Shown here in pieces: positions 9,705-18,397 of a DNA stretch of 64,000 nucleotides (its first letter is position 1; every line of letters begins with the position of its first letter). The notes below the pieces were generated by a model that did no database searches, had not been told where the DNA came from, and saw only the letters and a list, made by a program, of their open reading frames with translations. A program made the position numbers and the translations under genes. Source of the DNA: Pseudomonas sp. LS44 (GTDB lineage Bacteria; Pseudomonadota; Gammaproteobacteria; Pseudomonadales; Pseudomonadaceae). The DNA lies in contig NZ_CP102830.1 of NCBI RefSeq assembly GCF_024730785.1, forward strand, positions 4,068,001-4,132,000, given 5' to 3'.

Positions 9705-11009
9705 TCAGCGAGTGACAGTGGCGGCGCCCGATTGGCGTTCGCGCACCGCGCCGCGACGCTGCTGGCCATGCGCGCGCACGCAATTGCGGCCGGCCGCCTT
9801 GGCCGCATAAAGCGCCTTGTCGGCGGCGCGAATCACCGGTTCAAAGCCGGGCTGCTGATGGCGCTCGGCGACGCCGATGCTGATCGTCACCGACACGCTG
9901 GCGGCCTTGCCGGCGCCGCGCCGTTGCCGACCTTGCTGATCGTCGCGCGGCCGCTGGCCCTTGTCGCGCAACTGCAGGGCATAGCCGGCGACCGCCTCAC
10001 GCACGGCCTCCAGATGCGGCAGGCATTCCTCCAGACTCTTACCGGGGAACAGCAAGGTGAATTCCTCGCCGCCATAGCGGTAGGCAGTGCCGCCACCACC
10101 GACCTTGCGCAGCTGACTGGCGACCAGGCGCAGCACCTGATCGCCGATGTCATGGCCGTGGGTATCGTTGAACTGCTTGAAGTGATCGACATCCGCCATG
10201 GCGATCACATAGCTGCGCCCGAGGCGCTGCAAGCGCTCGTTCAAGGCGCGGCGTCCCGGCAAGCCGGTCAGCTCGTCGCGATAGGCCATCTGATAGGCCT
10301 CATGCACCACGGCCGCGACCAGCATGAGCATCACCTGACTGCTCATGATGTTCAGCGCGAACGGCAGGCTGAAGGTCTTTGGCAGCATCCACAGCAAGCC
10401 GAACAACCCCAGCAATTGCGCCGCATGCAGCGGCCGCGGGTGGCGCAGGTACTGGACCACCAGCAAGCCGAAGGCGAGCAGAAACAGGCCGTAGGCGGGT
10501 TGGATCAGCGGCATCCAGCTTGCGTGCAACAGCGGCCAGCGAACTTCCGTCAGCCAGCCGAGTAAGGCCTGCGGATAGCGTTGCGCCAAGCCGGCCGCGA
10601 CACTGCCAAAGGCCAGCAGCACGGCGCCACGGGCGACCAGATCCTGCAACAAGTGCGAGCGCTCCTGCCAGGACGCGTACAGGCCATAGAGCAGCGGCAG
10701 GAGCAACGAGCAGAGGTGAAACACCAGCGCCGCGTCCGGTAACGGTTTGCCGTGTTCGCGGAAGTAATCGGCCTGGCTGTCGAGAAAGAAATACGCCAGG
10801 TACACCGCGAGGAGCAGGAAGGCTTCGCGCTGGCGGCTGTAGACCAGGCAGAAGGCGCCGCCGAGCAACAACAGCAGGGTCGGCAGTACATTAAACAGCG
10901 AGTTGAAGAATTCGCTCAAACCGCCCAGATTCGCTGCCACCAGACCGCCGCCGAGCAGCAGCGCAGAGGGCAGAAAATGGCTGAATTTGAAGGCAGCAGA
11001 GGAAGGCAC
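9705..11009 (-). CDS. membrane-bound GGDEF diguanylate cyclase
   Basis: 434 residues. The first 240 form about seven hydrophobic segments with an Arg/Lys-rich loop pattern, and are followed by a GGDEF domain starting at DELTGLPGRRAL (245-256). The signature is GGEEF at 313-317, a permitted active variant, and ADVDHFKQFND supplies the metal-site Asp. The residues where the RxxD inhibitory site would lie are GGGG, so product inhibition by that site is not expected. It should make cyclic di-GMP at the inner membrane. The start is GTG at 11009 with GGAG five bases before it. It interrupts the row of acyl-CoA dehydrogenase genes. An 11-residue basic stretch (about 357-370) before SVTISIGVA is an unusual insertion. 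Confidence 0.88.
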   Translation of the reverse strand: MPSSAAFKFSHFLPSALLLGGGLVAANLGGLSEFFNSLFNVLPTLLLLLGGAFCLVYSRQREAFLLLAVYLAYFFLDSQADYFREHGKPLPDAALVFHLCSLLLPLLYGLYASWQERSHLLQDLVARGAVLLAFGSVAAGLAQRYPQALLGWLTEVRWPLLHASWMPLIQPAYGLFLLAFGLLVVQYLRHPRPLHAAQLLGLFGLLWMLPKTFSLPFALNIMSSQVMLMLVAAVVHEAYQMAYRDELTGLPGRRALNERLQRLGRSYVIAMADVDHFKQFNDTHGHDIGDQVLRLVASQLRKVGGGGTAYRYGGEEFTLLFPGKSLEECLPHLEAVREAVAGYALQLRDKGQRPRDDQQGRQRRGAGKAASVSVTISIGVAERHQQPGFEPVIRAADKALYAAKAAGRNCVRAHGQQRRGAVRERQSGAATVTR

Positions 11010-11143
11010 GCGAGCTCCGGACTTAATCGACAGGATAGAAAGCTGGCATTTTGCCTTATCTGCTGACCATTGATTGGGGAAACCGCGTTTCGCCGTGACT
11101 CGGGACTCTCTGTAGGAGCGCCCGGAAGGTCTATTGCACCAAC

Positions 11144-11175
11144 AAAAACGCCGCCTACCTCGCGGTAGGCGGCGT
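11144..11175 (-). terminator. intrinsic terminator of the third acyl-CoA dehydrogenase
   Basis: A perfect 12-bp stem (11148-11159 with 11164-11175) closes a TCGC loop. On the minus strand it runs into TTTTT (11148-11144). It is 22 bases after the stop codon. Confidence 0.85.
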
Positions 11176-11197
11176 TTCGAGTCGACCCGCGTAAGGC

Positions 11198-13003
11198 TTA
11201 GTAGCCCAGTGCGAAATCTTCTTCGGCCATTTCCATCAGGTTGCTGGCACCCGACAGCATGGTTTCCACATGCGCGCGGGTCCGCGGCAGGATACGCGCG
11301 AAGTAGAAGCGCGCGGTCTGCAGCTTGGCCTTGTAGAACGCCGCGTCTTCGCTGCCGGCGGCCAGCTTCTCAGCAGCCACGCGCGCCATGTCGGCCCAGA
11401 AGTAGGCCAGGCAAACGTAGCCGGAGTACATCAGGTAATCCACCGAAGCGGCGCCGGCCTCTTCGTGGTCCTTCATCGTGGCCATGCCGATCTTCATGGT
11501 CAGCTCGCCCCACTCTTTGTTCAGCTGGGCCAGTTGCGCGACGTAGCCCTGCACGGCTTCGTTGCCTTCGTTGGCCTGGCAGAACTTGTGGATGATCTTG
11601 GTGAAGCCTTTCAGCGCAGCGCCCTGGGTCCCCAGGACTTTACGCCCGAGCAGGTCGATCGCCTGCACGCCGGTGGTGCCTTCGTACAACATGGAAATCC
11701 GCGCATCGCGAACGTTCTGTTCCATGCCGTGCTCGGCGATGAAGCCGTGACCACCAAAGATCTGCACGCCGTGGTTGGCCGATTCGAAACCGACTTCGGT
11801 CATGAACGCCTTAGCGATCGGGGTGAGGAACGCCAGCAGCGCATCGGCGGCTTTGCGCTCTTCTTCATTCTGGCTGCGCTGAACGATGTCGACCTGCTTG
11901 GCGGTGAAGTACACCATCGCGCGGTTACCTTCGGCGAAGGCCTTCATGGTCAGCAGCATGCGGCGCACGTCCGGATGCACGATGATCGGGTCAGCGGGTT
12001 TGTCCGGTGCTTTCGGGCCAGTCAGCGAACGCATCTGCAGACGCTCGCGAGCGTACTTGATGCCACCCTGGAAACCGATTTCGGCGTGGGCCAGGCCTTG
12101 CAGCGCGGTACCCAGGCGAGCGGTATTCATGAAGGTGAACATGCAGTTCAGACCCTTGTTCGCCGGACCGATCAACCAACCGGTGGCGGCGTCGAAATTC
12201 ATCACGCAGGTCGCATTACCGTGGATGCCCATCTTGTGCTCGAGCGAGCCACAGGACACCGGGTTGCGCTCGCCAACCGAACCGTCGGCTTGCGGCAGGA
12301 ACTTCGGCACGATGAACAGCGAGATACCTTTGGTACCGGCCGGCGCATCGGGCAGACGGGCGAGGACGATATGAACGATGTTGTCGGCCATATCGTGTTC
12401 ACCGGCGGAGATGAAGATCTTGGTGCCGGTAATTTTGTACGAGCCATCCGCCTGCGGCTCGGCCTTGGTGCGCAACATGCCCAGGTCGGTGCCGCAATGC
12501 GGTTCGGTCAGGCACATGGTGCCAGTCCATTCACCGGAGACCAGTTTGGTCAGGTAGGTGTGCTGCTGATCCGGGGTGCCGTGGGCGGAGATGGTGTTCA
12601 TCGCGCCGTGCGACAGGCCCGGGTACATGCCCCACGACCAGTTGGCTTGGCCAACCATTTCGCTGACGGCCAGGCCCAGGGATTCCGGCAGGCCTTGGCC
12701 GCCATGTTCGACGTCATGGGCCAGGCTCGGCCAGCCGCCTTCGACGAACTGCTGATAAGCAGCCTTGAAGCCGGTCGGGGTTTTCACGCCTTCGGCGCTC
12801 CAGGTGCAACCTTCCAGATCGCCCACGCGGTTCAGCGGCGCAATCACCTGCTCACAGAACTTGGCACCTTCATCCAGGATGGCGTTGACCATGTCCGGGG
12901 TAGCGTCCTCGCAACCGGGCACGCTCTGATAGTGAGCTTCGTAGCCGAGCAGTTCGTCACGAACGAAGCGGATATCACGCAAGGGGGCCTTGTAATCAGG
13001 CAT
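11198..13003 (-). CDS. acyl-CoA dehydrogenase, FadE1-like (paralogue 3)
   Basis: The 601-residue product shares the full architecture of the other two: [12 protein letters not shown] start, [13 protein letters not shown] (163-175), catalytic Glu441 in LYEGTTGVQ, and the C-terminal extension. It is closest to the biotin operon, the position of PA0506 (FadE1) in P. aeruginosa as recalled. It alone of the three has a PsrA-type operator upstream (13117-13130), so induction by long-chain acyl-CoA or fatty acid through PsrA is likely. AGAGG precedes the ATG by 8 bases, and a strong terminator follows the stop. Confidence 0.92.
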   Translation of the reverse strand: MPDYKAPLRDIRFVRDELLGYEAHYQSVPGCEDATPDMVNAILDEGAKFCEQVIAPLNRVGDLEGCTWSAEGVKTPTGFKAAYQQFVEGGWPSLAHDVEHGGQGLPESLGLAVSEMVGQANWSWGMYPGLSHGAMNTISAHGTPDQQHTYLTKLVSGEWTGTMCLTEPHCGTDLGMLRTKAEPQADGSYKITGTKIFISAGEHDMADNIVHIVLARLPDAPAGTKGISLFIVPKFLPQADGSVGERNPVSCGSLEHKMGIHGNATCVMNFDAATGWLIGPANKGLNCMFTFMNTARLGTALQGLAHAEIGFQGGIKYARERLQMRSLTGPKAPDKPADPIIVHPDVRRMLLTMKAFAEGNRAMVYFTAKQVDIVQRSQNEEERKAADALLAFLTPIAKAFMTEVGFESANHGVQIFGGHGFIAEHGMEQNVRDARISMLYEGTTGVQAIDLLGRKVLGTQGAALKGFTKIIHKFCQANEGNEAVQGYVAQLAQLNKEWGELTMKIGMATMKDHEEAGAASVDYLMYSGYVCLAYFWADMARVAAEKLAAGSEDAAFYKAKLQTARFYFARILPRTRAHVETMLSGASNLMEMAEEDFALGY

Positions 13004-13116
13004 ATCGATAAACCTCTAACGGTGTGTTCCTGGATGTAAAGACCTGGAGGGTCGCTTGGGTTGTGGCTCCCAACTACCAGGCAACAGAACGCGGCCCAGC
13101 AGTAAAACAGGTGTTT

Positions 13117-13130
13117 GAAACATACGTTTG
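13117..13130. promoter_or_regulatory. PsrA-type operator
   Basis: GAAAC-ATAC-GTTTG matches the Pseudomonas PsrA box (G/C)AAAC-N2-4-GTTT(G/C). PsrA is a TetR-family repressor released by long-chain fatty acyl ligands, and it is known to control beta-oxidation genes. The site is 114 bases upstream of the third acyl-CoA dehydrogenase start. No similar site was found before the other two paralogues. Confidence 0.7.
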
Positions 13131-13244
13131 CGTCGATTCCTTGTCAAGCATCGTCCTGCAACCGACGCGCGCGCAGTCCATGCCTTCGTACGACATTGGC
13201 TGAACGGTCAGCGGGCGAGTGAAAGTGCGAGAGCGGTCGAACGA

Positions 13245-13487
13245 TCAGGCGTGGGTATCGAGCAACGTGCCCAGCACATCGTCGGCGGTTTGCAGCAGCT
13301 TGGCGCCCGCTTGCGCCTGCAGCGTGCCGATATCGAGTTGCACCATGGAGGTCGCCAGATCGGCGGAATCGCGAGTCGAAGATGAGTGCGGCAAAGCCGC
13401 TTGGGCGATATCCGCGGCGGCGCGCTCGGTCCGCTGGACGGCGGACTGGAAGGTATTCAAACCGGCAGTGAAGGCGCTGATCTGCAT
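13245..13487 (-). CDS. small protein with flagellar rod/hook-like C-terminal helix
   Basis: 80 residues from the ATG at 13487, with GGGA 8 bases upstream. The frame is open much further upstream, but only by antisense overlap with bioD. The C-terminal half (ATSMVQLDIGTLQAQAGAKLLQTADDVLGTLLDTHA) resembles the C-terminal helix of flagellar rod/hook proteins such as FlgC and FlgG, where such a segment mediates coiled-coil packing. The N-terminus (MQISAFTAGLNTFQSAVQRTERAAADIAQAA) is also typical of the start of these proteins. The middle domain is absent. P. aeruginosa has a small hypothetical gene at this place (PA0505, recalled). Function unknown. Confidence 0.65.
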   Translation of the reverse strand: MQISAFTAGLNTFQSAVQRTERAAADIAQAALPHSSSTRDSADLATSMVQLDIGTLQAQAGAKLLQTADDVLGTLLDTHA

Positions 13488-13573
13488 GGCATCGTTCCCG
13501 AAAAATTCTTGGCCTATGGTGAAGCAGGCCACTGGGGAAAGCGTAGCGGGAAAGCGTCGAGGCGGCGAATGGA

Positions 13574-14263
13574 TTACGCGGTCACGCCCAGCGGACGCAG
13601 ATCGAGATACGCGGCGACTGCCGCCGGAGTCGCCTGCGCCAGACGCGGCACCCGGCCCAGACACGGCGCGGGCAGGCGTTCGGCGAGACTGGCGAGGTTG
13701 TCGTCCAGCCGCGAAGTCTCGGCATCGACCACGTTGGCGACCCAGCCGGCCAGCTGCAAACCGTCGCGCAGGATCGCCTCGGCGCTGAGCAGCGCGTGGT
13801 TGATGCACCCCAGGCGCACGCCGACCACCAGGATCACCGGCAAACCGAGGCTGATCGGCAAATCGGACAGCGTGGCCTGCCCGGCCAATGGCACGCGCCA
13901 CCCGCCGGCGCCCTCGACCAGAGTGAAATCGGCGCCCTTCGCCAAGATCGCCTGGACCGGACCGCGCAATGCCTCGACGCTCAGCGTCACGCCGGCCTCG
14001 CGAGCAGCCAGATGTGGCGCGATAGCCGGGGCGAAGGCCAGCGGATTGACCTCTTCGTACGCCAACGCCAGGTTGCATTCGCCGAGCAACGCCAAGGCAT
14101 CGCTGTTGCGCAAACCGGCGGCGGTCATTTCGCAGCCCGACGCCACCGGCTTGGCCGCGGCGGTGCTCAACCCGGCGCACCGCGCGGCGTGCAGCAGGCC
14201 GGCGGCAATGGTGGTCTTGCCGATTTCAGTATCGGTGCCGGCGACGAAATAGGCACGACTCAC
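13574..14263 (-). CDS. bioD: dethiobiotin synthetase
   Basis: BioD closes the ureido ring of dethiobiotin from 7,8-diaminopelargonate, CO2 and ATP. The 229-residue protein starts SRAYFVAGTDTEIGKTT, with the P-loop right at the N-terminus, and carries EGAGGWRVPL and GLPVILVVGVRLGCINHALL, both family hallmarks. The start is GTG at 14263, preceded by GAGGG at a spacing of about 8. An in-frame ATG at 14299 would add twelve residues (MRLAVLHPRAKP) that lie inside a duplicated segment. The GTG overlaps the stop of a short upstream frame as GTGA, so translation is probably coupled. Last biosynthetic gene of the bio operon. Confidence 0.93.
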   Translation of the reverse strand: MSRAYFVAGTDTEIGKTTIAAGLLHAARCAGLSTAAAKPVASGCEMTAAGLRNSDALALLGECNLALAYEEVNPLAFAPAIAPHLAAREAGVTLSVEALRGPVQAILAKGADFTLVEGAGGWRVPLAGQATLSDLPISLGLPVILVVGVRLGCINHALLSAEAILRDGLQLAGWVANVVDAETSRLDDNLASLAERLPAPCLGRVPRLAQATPAAVAAYLDLRPLGVTA

Positions 14264-14364
14264 AGGCTTTGCCCTCGGATGCAATACAGCCAACCGCATG
14301 GTCTTGCCGGCTCTTTAGCCAGGATCAGGGTATCGGTACCGGCGATGAAGTAGGCACGACTCAC
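14260..14364 (-). CDS. short coupled reading frame before bioD (copy B, 34 aa)
   Basis: GTG at 14364, overlapping the stop of copy A. It encodes the same 34-residue pattern with substitutions and ends in a TGA overlapping the GTG of bioD. Ribosomes finishing this frame are placed exactly at the bioD start, so it may act as a re-initiation leader. Confidence 0.4.
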   Translation of the reverse strand: MSRAYFIAGTDTLILAKEPARPCGWLYCIRGQSL

Positions 14365-14465
14365 AGGCTTTGCCCTCGGGTGCAATACAACCGACCGCAT
14401 GGTCTTGCCGGCTCTTTAGCCAGGATCAGGGTATCGGTACCGGCGATGAAGAAGGCGGCACTCAT
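14264..14465 (-). repeat. two tandem 101-bp copies of a decayed bioD start
   Basis: Bases 14465-14365 and 14364-14264 (minus strand) align without gaps over 101 bases with about eight mismatches. Each begins with a start codon and codes for the BioD N-terminus (MS, then A or R, then A, then F or Y, FIAGTDT), then diverges from BioD. The intact bioD GTG follows directly as a third, partial copy. The duplication lies entirely between bioC and bioD. Confidence 0.85.
14361..14465 (-). CDS. short coupled reading frame before bioD (copy A, 34 aa)
   Basis: ATG at 14465, two bases after the bioC stop and behind the strong GGAGG at 14472-14476. It encodes MSAAFFIAGTDT followed by a non-BioD tail and ends in a TGA that overlaps the next start as GTGA. 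This is probably the ancestral bioD start, now cut off from the rest of the gene. Whether the peptide has any role is unknown. Confidence 0.4.
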   Translation of the reverse strand: MSAAFFIAGTDTLILAKEPARPCGRLYCTRGQSL

Positions 14466-14466
14466 T

Positions 14467-15279
14467 TCATTCCTCCCGGCGCAGCACGCCGTAGACCACT
14501 TGATAGGTGGCCGGCAGGCCCTGCGGCTGACGGAACCGTTCGTAAGCCTCGATCAGCGCCAGAATTCGCGCACGCCCGGTCAGGCCACCGGGGCGCCCGG
14601 GATTGAGGTTGTGCGCGCCAAGCGCCTTGAGTTCATGGGTCAGGCTGCGCACATCGGGAAAATGCAGCACTTCGGCGTGCCGTTCGAGGCTCACCAGTTG
14701 CAAGCCACTGGCGTCGCACAGCGCCTGGTAATCCTCGAAGTGGCGGAAGCGGTTGACGTGGACCATGCCATCTACCGCCTGCCAGCTGTCGCGCAGCTCC
14801 TGCAAGGTGCCGACGCACAGGCTGGCGAAGGCGAACATCCCGCCCGGCTGCAAGACCCTCCGCGCCTCGCTGAGCACGGCGGCGAAATCGGCGCACCACT
14901 GCACCGCCAGACTGGAAAAGATCAGTCCGCAACTTGTTGCCCGCAGCGGCAGACGCTCGGCATCGCCGGCGATAAAGCGGGTGGCGCCGCCCAGCGGCAG
15001 CGCGTGTTGCAGCATGCCTTCGGCGATATCCAGGGCAATCCCTTCGGCCGGCGGAAAACGCTTGGCGAGGAGGCGACTGAAATGCCCGGTGCCGCAGCCC
15101 AGGTCCAACCAGCGCGACGGTTGTAGATCGGCCGACACACGTGCCAGGAGTTGGCTGCCGATCAGCCGCTGCAATTCGGCGACGCCGTCGTAGCTGGCCG
15201 CCGCGCGCGAGAACGAGGCGGCGACCTGATGTTTGTCCGGCAGGCCGCCGGCCTGTGGTGACGGCAGATGCTCAGTCAT
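14467..15279 (-). CDS. bioC: malonyl-ACP O-methyltransferase
   Basis: BioC methylates the free carboxyl of malonyl-ACP so that the pimeloyl chain can be built by fatty acid synthesis. The 270-residue protein has an SAM-binding fold: [15 protein letters not shown] (motif I), [11 protein letters not shown] (motif II) and [11 protein letters not shown] (motif IV), and the [17 protein letters not shown] start typical of BioC. It overlaps bioH by 8 bases and ends just before the bioD duplication. The GGAGG at its own 3' end serves the following frame. Confidence 0.93.
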   Translation of the reverse strand: MTEHLPSPQAGGLPDKHQVAASFSRAAASYDGVAELQRLIGSQLLARVSADLQPSRWLDLGCGTGHFSRLLAKRFPPAEGIALDIAEGMLQHALPLGGATRFIAGDAERLPLRATSCGLIFSSLAVQWCADFAAVLSEARRVLQPGGMFAFASLCVGTLQELRDSWQAVDGMVHVNRFRHFEDYQALCDASGLQLVSLERHAEVLHFPDVRSLTHELKALGAHNLNPGRPGGLTGRARILALIEAYERFRQPQGLPATYQVVYGVLRREE

Positions 15280-16003
15280 CGCCGGCCTCGGTCAGAAAAG
15301 CGTGGATCGCCGCCGCCACTTCATGGGCGCGCTCGATGACGAAGGCGTGACTGGTCTGCTCGAGCAGGCCGATTTCGGTATCCGGCAGCACCTCCAGCAA
15401 CGCACCGGCCGCCTCCCCCGGCACCAGCGCATCGGCGCCGGCGAACAGGTGCAGCTGCGGCCCGTCGAAACGCTGCAAAGCGGCGCGCGTATCCAGCGCC
15501 GCCAACACATCGAGCCCGGCCACTAACGAGGTTGCTTGCGCCGCCGGCGTGGCGGCGGCAAGGCGGCGGGCAATCCCGCGCGAATCTTCCGCACCCTGCG
15601 CGCAGAGCAGGGCAAAGCGCTTCAACGTCGCCGGCGCGTCGTCGGCGCAGCCAGCGCGGAACGCCGTGAAGGTCGCGCCCGGCATAGCGCTGGGCCAGCC
15701 GTCGCGGGCGACGAAACAGGCGTTGCTGGCCAGGGTCAGCAAACCGCAGCAATGCTCGCCACGGCGTGCCGCCAACTCAGCGGCGAGCATGCCGCCGAAT
15801 GACCAGCCACCGAGCCAGACGTCTTGCGGCAGGCGCGCGTCCAGCTCGTCGAGCCAATCCTGCGGATCGACCGAGGCGAGGTTCGGCAGCGCCTCGATCT
15901 GCACCCGCAGATGCTCGTCCAGGCCACTCAAGGCGACCATCAGCGGCACCAGCGGCGCAGTACCCAGGCCCCAGCCGGGAAGCAGAACCAGCCGATCACG
16001 CAT
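15272..16003 (-). CDS. bioH: pimeloyl-ACP methyl ester esterase
   Basis: BioH removes the methyl group from pimeloyl-ACP methyl ester, ending chain growth for biotin. The 243-residue alpha/beta hydrolase has the nucleophile elbow GGWSFGGM (Ser), an acid in FAGADALVP and the catalytic His in QTSHAFVI. It begins with the oxyanion-hole sequence LPGWGLG, as BioH does. It overlaps bioF and bioC by 8 bases each, so the three are translated together. Confidence 0.92.
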   Translation of the reverse strand: MRDRLVLLPGWGLGTAPLVPLMVALSGLDEHLRVQIEALPNLASVDPQDWLDELDARLPQDVWLGGWSFGGMLAAELAARRGEHCCGLLTLASNACFVARDGWPSAMPGATFTAFRAGCADDAPATLKRFALLCAQGAEDSRGIARRLAAATPAAQATSLVAGLDVLAALDTRAALQRFDGPQLHLFAGADALVPGEAAGALLEVLPDTEIGLLEQTSHAFVIERAHEVAAAIHAFLTEAGDD

Positions 16004-17168
16004 CGCCGTGCTCCAGCAGCGGCCAGCATTCGGCCAGGCCTTCCAAGAGACGTTCCAGCTGCGCTTCGCTGTGCGCCGCGGACAGCGTCACCCGCAGGCG
16101 CGCGCTGCCGGCCGGCACGGTCGGTGGCCGGATCGCGCCGACCAGCAGGCCGCGCGCCTTGAGCAGCGCAGTGAGCTGCAGGGCGCGGGCGCTGTCGCCG
16201 ACCAGGATCGGCTGAATAGGCGTCGGGCTGTCCATCAGGGTCAGGCCGATCTCGCTGGCGCCCTGGCGGAAGCGCGCGATCAGCTTATTCAGATGCTCGC
16301 GCCGCCAGCTTTCGCGGCGCAGCAATTCCAGGCTCTTCAACGTGGCGCAGGCCACTGCCGGCGGCTGACTGGTCGTGTAGATGTACGGGCGGGCGAACTG
16401 GATCAGCGTCTCGATCAGCTCTTCGCTGCCGGCGACGAAAGCGCCGGCGGTGCCAAAGGCTTTACCCAGGGTGCCGACCAGCACCTGTACATCATCCATT
16501 CCCAAGCCGAAGTGCTCGACGATGCCGCCGCCGTTAGCGCCCACCGGACCGAAGCCGTGGGCGTCGTCGACCATCACCCAGGCGTTCTTCTGCTTGGCCG
16601 CCGCACAGAGTGCCGGCAGGTCGGCGAGGTCGCCGTCCATACTGAACACCCCATCGGTCACCACCAGGGTATTGCCGGTGGCTTTCTCCAGACGGCTGGC
16701 GAGGCTGGCCGCGTCGTTGTGCAGGTAGCGCGAGAACCGCGCGCCGGAGAGCAGGCCGGCATCGAGCAGCGAGGCGTGGTTGAGGCGGTCTTCCAGCACC
16801 GTGTCGCCCTGGCCGACCAGTGCGGTGACAGCCGCGAGGTTGGCCATATAGCCGGTGGAAAACAGCAGTGCGCGCGGCCGCCCGGTGAACTCGGCGAGCG
16901 CTTCTTCCAGCTGGTGATGCGGCGAGCTGTGGCCGATCACCAGATGCGCGGAACCGCCGCCGACGCCCCACTTGTCGACGCCCTCGCGCATCGCCCGAAT
17001 CACCTCGGGATGATTGGCCATGCCGAGGTAATCATTGGAGCAGAAGGCCAGCAACGGCTTGCCGTCGACCATCACTTCTGGAGCTTGCGGGCTGTCCAGC
17101 AGCGGGCGCTGGCGATAGAGGTGCGCCGCGCGACGTTCGGCGAGGCGGGAGGTGAGATCAAAAGGCAT
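15996..17168 (-). CDS. bioF: 8-amino-7-oxononanoate synthase
   Basis: BioF condenses pimeloyl-ACP (or CoA) with L-alanine, using pyridoxal phosphate. The 390-residue product has AFCSNDYLG near the N-terminus, [10 protein letters not shown], the DDAHGFG Asp/His pair that binds the cofactor, and the Schiff-base Lys in [11 protein letters not shown]. The frame extends to 17207, but those codons lie in a palindromic repeat. The ATG at 17168 ([20 protein letters not shown]) is the homologous start and has AAGG upstream. Confidence 0.93.
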   Translation of the reverse strand: MPFDLTSRLAERRAAHLYRQRPLLDSPQAPEVMVDGKPLLAFCSNDYLGMANHPEVIRAMREGVDKWGVGGGSAHLVIGHSSPHHQLEEALAEFTGRPRALLFSTGYMANLAAVTALVGQGDTVLEDRLNHASLLDAGLLSGARFSRYLHNDAASLASRLEKATGNTLVVTDGVFSMDGDLADLPALCAAAKQKNAWVMVDDAHGFGPVGANGGGIVEHFGLGMDDVQVLVGTLGKAFGTAGAFVAGSEELIETLIQFARPYIYTTSQPPAVACATLKSLELLRRESWRREHLNKLIARFRQGASEIGLTLMDSPTPIQPILVGDSARALQLTALLKARGLLVGAIRPPTVPAGSARLRVTLSAAHSEAQLERLLEGLAECWPLLEHGDA

Positions 17169-17178
17169 GGGCAATACC

Positions 17179-17242
17179 TTGTAGGAGCCAGCTTGCTGGC
17201 GATCCACGGATCGTCAGATCGCCAGCAAGCTGGCTCCTACAA
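17179..17242. repeat. REP-like palindrome between bioF and bioB
   Basis: Perfect 26-bp inverted repeat (17179-17204 with 17217-17242) around a 12-base loop. The core GTAGGAGCCAGCTTGCTGGC is a common Pseudomonas REP type. It occupies most of the 85-base bioB-bioF gap, where it can form a very stable mRNA hairpin. Confidence 0.85.
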
Positions 17243-17253
17243 CAAAAAGCAGA

Positions 17254-18312
17254 TCAGGCCGAAGTGGCGTCGTAGAACAGCTTGGAGTCGCGCTGTTCGA
17301 CCAGCGCCTGCTCGATGGCCGCCTGGTGCACTTCGTCGGCGTGCTCTTCGCGCTCTTCCGGCTTGATGCCGAGGCGGGCGAACAGTTGCATATCCTTGTC
17401 GGCCTGCGGGTTGGCGGTGGTCAGCAGTTTCTCGCCGTAGAAAATCGAGTTGGCGCCGGCGAAGAAGGCCAGGGCCTGCATCTGCTCATTCATCTGCTCG
17501 CGGCCGGCGGATAGGCGCACGTGGGATTTCGGCATCATGATCCGCGCCACGGCCAGGGTGCGGATGAAGTCGAACGGATCGACGTCCTGCTCCTTCTCTA
17601 GCGGCGTGCCCTTGACCTTGACCAGCATGTTGATCGGTACCGACTCCGGGTGGTCCGGCAGGTTGGCCAGCTGGATCAGCAGGCCGGCGCGGTCGTCGAC
17701 CGACTCGCCCATGCCGAGGATGCCGCCGGAGCAGATCTTCATCCCCGACTCACGCACATATGCCAGGGTCTGCAGGCGCTCGGAGTAGGTGCGGGTGGTG
17801 ATGATGTTGCCGTAGAACTCCGGCGAGGTATCGAGATTGTGGTTGTAGTAGTCGAGGCCGGCATCGGCCAGCGCCGCGGTCTGATCCTGATCGAGTCGAC
17901 CGAGGGTCATGCAGGTTTCCAGGCCGAGCTTCTTGACGCCTTTGACCATCTCCAGCACGTAGGGCATGTCCTTGGCGGACGGATGCTTCCACGCCGCGCC
18001 CATGCAGAAACGGGTCGAACCGATGGCCTTGGCCTCGGCAGCCGCCTGCAGGACCTTCTGCACTTCCATCAACTTCTCTTTTTCCAGCCCGGTGTTGTAG
18101 TGGCCGGACTGCGGGCAGTACTTGCAGTCTTCCGGGCAGGCGCCGGTCTTGATCGACAACAGGGTCGAGACCTGTACGCGATTGGCGTCGAAATGCGCAC
18201 GGTGCATGGTCTGCGCCTGGAACAGCAGATCGTTGAACGGCTGCTCGAACAGGGCTTTGACGTCGGCGAGGGTCCAGTCGTGGCGGGTGGCCAGGGAAAC
18301 GGATGCATTCAT
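17254..18312 (-). CDS. bioB: biotin synthase
   Basis: BioB inserts sulfur into dethiobiotin as the last step of biotin synthesis. It is a radical SAM enzyme: the 4Fe-4S cluster Cys residues are in [10 protein letters not shown]. Other family marks are [25 protein letters not shown] and [10 protein letters not shown], the last holding the Arg ligand of the 2Fe-2S cluster. 352 residues, as usual. It heads the operon bioB-F-H-C-D. The promoter region holds a BirA-type operator that lies within the start of the divergent comF gene. Confidence 0.96.
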   Translation of the reverse strand: MNASVSLATRHDWTLADVKALFEQPFNDLLFQAQTMHRAHFDANRVQVSTLLSIKTGACPEDCKYCPQSGHYNTGLEKEKLMEVQKVLQAAAEAKAIGSTRFCMGAAWKHPSAKDMPYVLEMVKGVKKLGLETCMTLGRLDQDQTAALADAGLDYYNHNLDTSPEFYGNIITTRTYSERLQTLAYVRESGMKICSGGILGMGESVDDRAGLLIQLANLPDHPESVPINMLVKVKGTPLEKEQDVDPFDFIRTLAVARIMMPKSHVRLSAGREQMNEQMQALAFFAGANSIFYGEKLLTTANPQADKDMQLFARLGIKPEEREEHADEVHQAAIEQALVEQRDSKLFYDATSA

Positions 18313-18397
18313 TCGGTCATTCTCTTTTTGTTGGCTCGCACCCGACTGCTAGAGTCGACCGGCACGACACGGATGTGCGGATATTTAGGGAAGCCAA

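Noticed and set aside
13574-14299. bioD start at the ATG at 14299
   Set aside because: It would add a peptide that comes from the tandem duplication, and the GTG at 14263 aligns with the BioD P-loop start and has a better Shine-Dalgarno and stop-start overlap.
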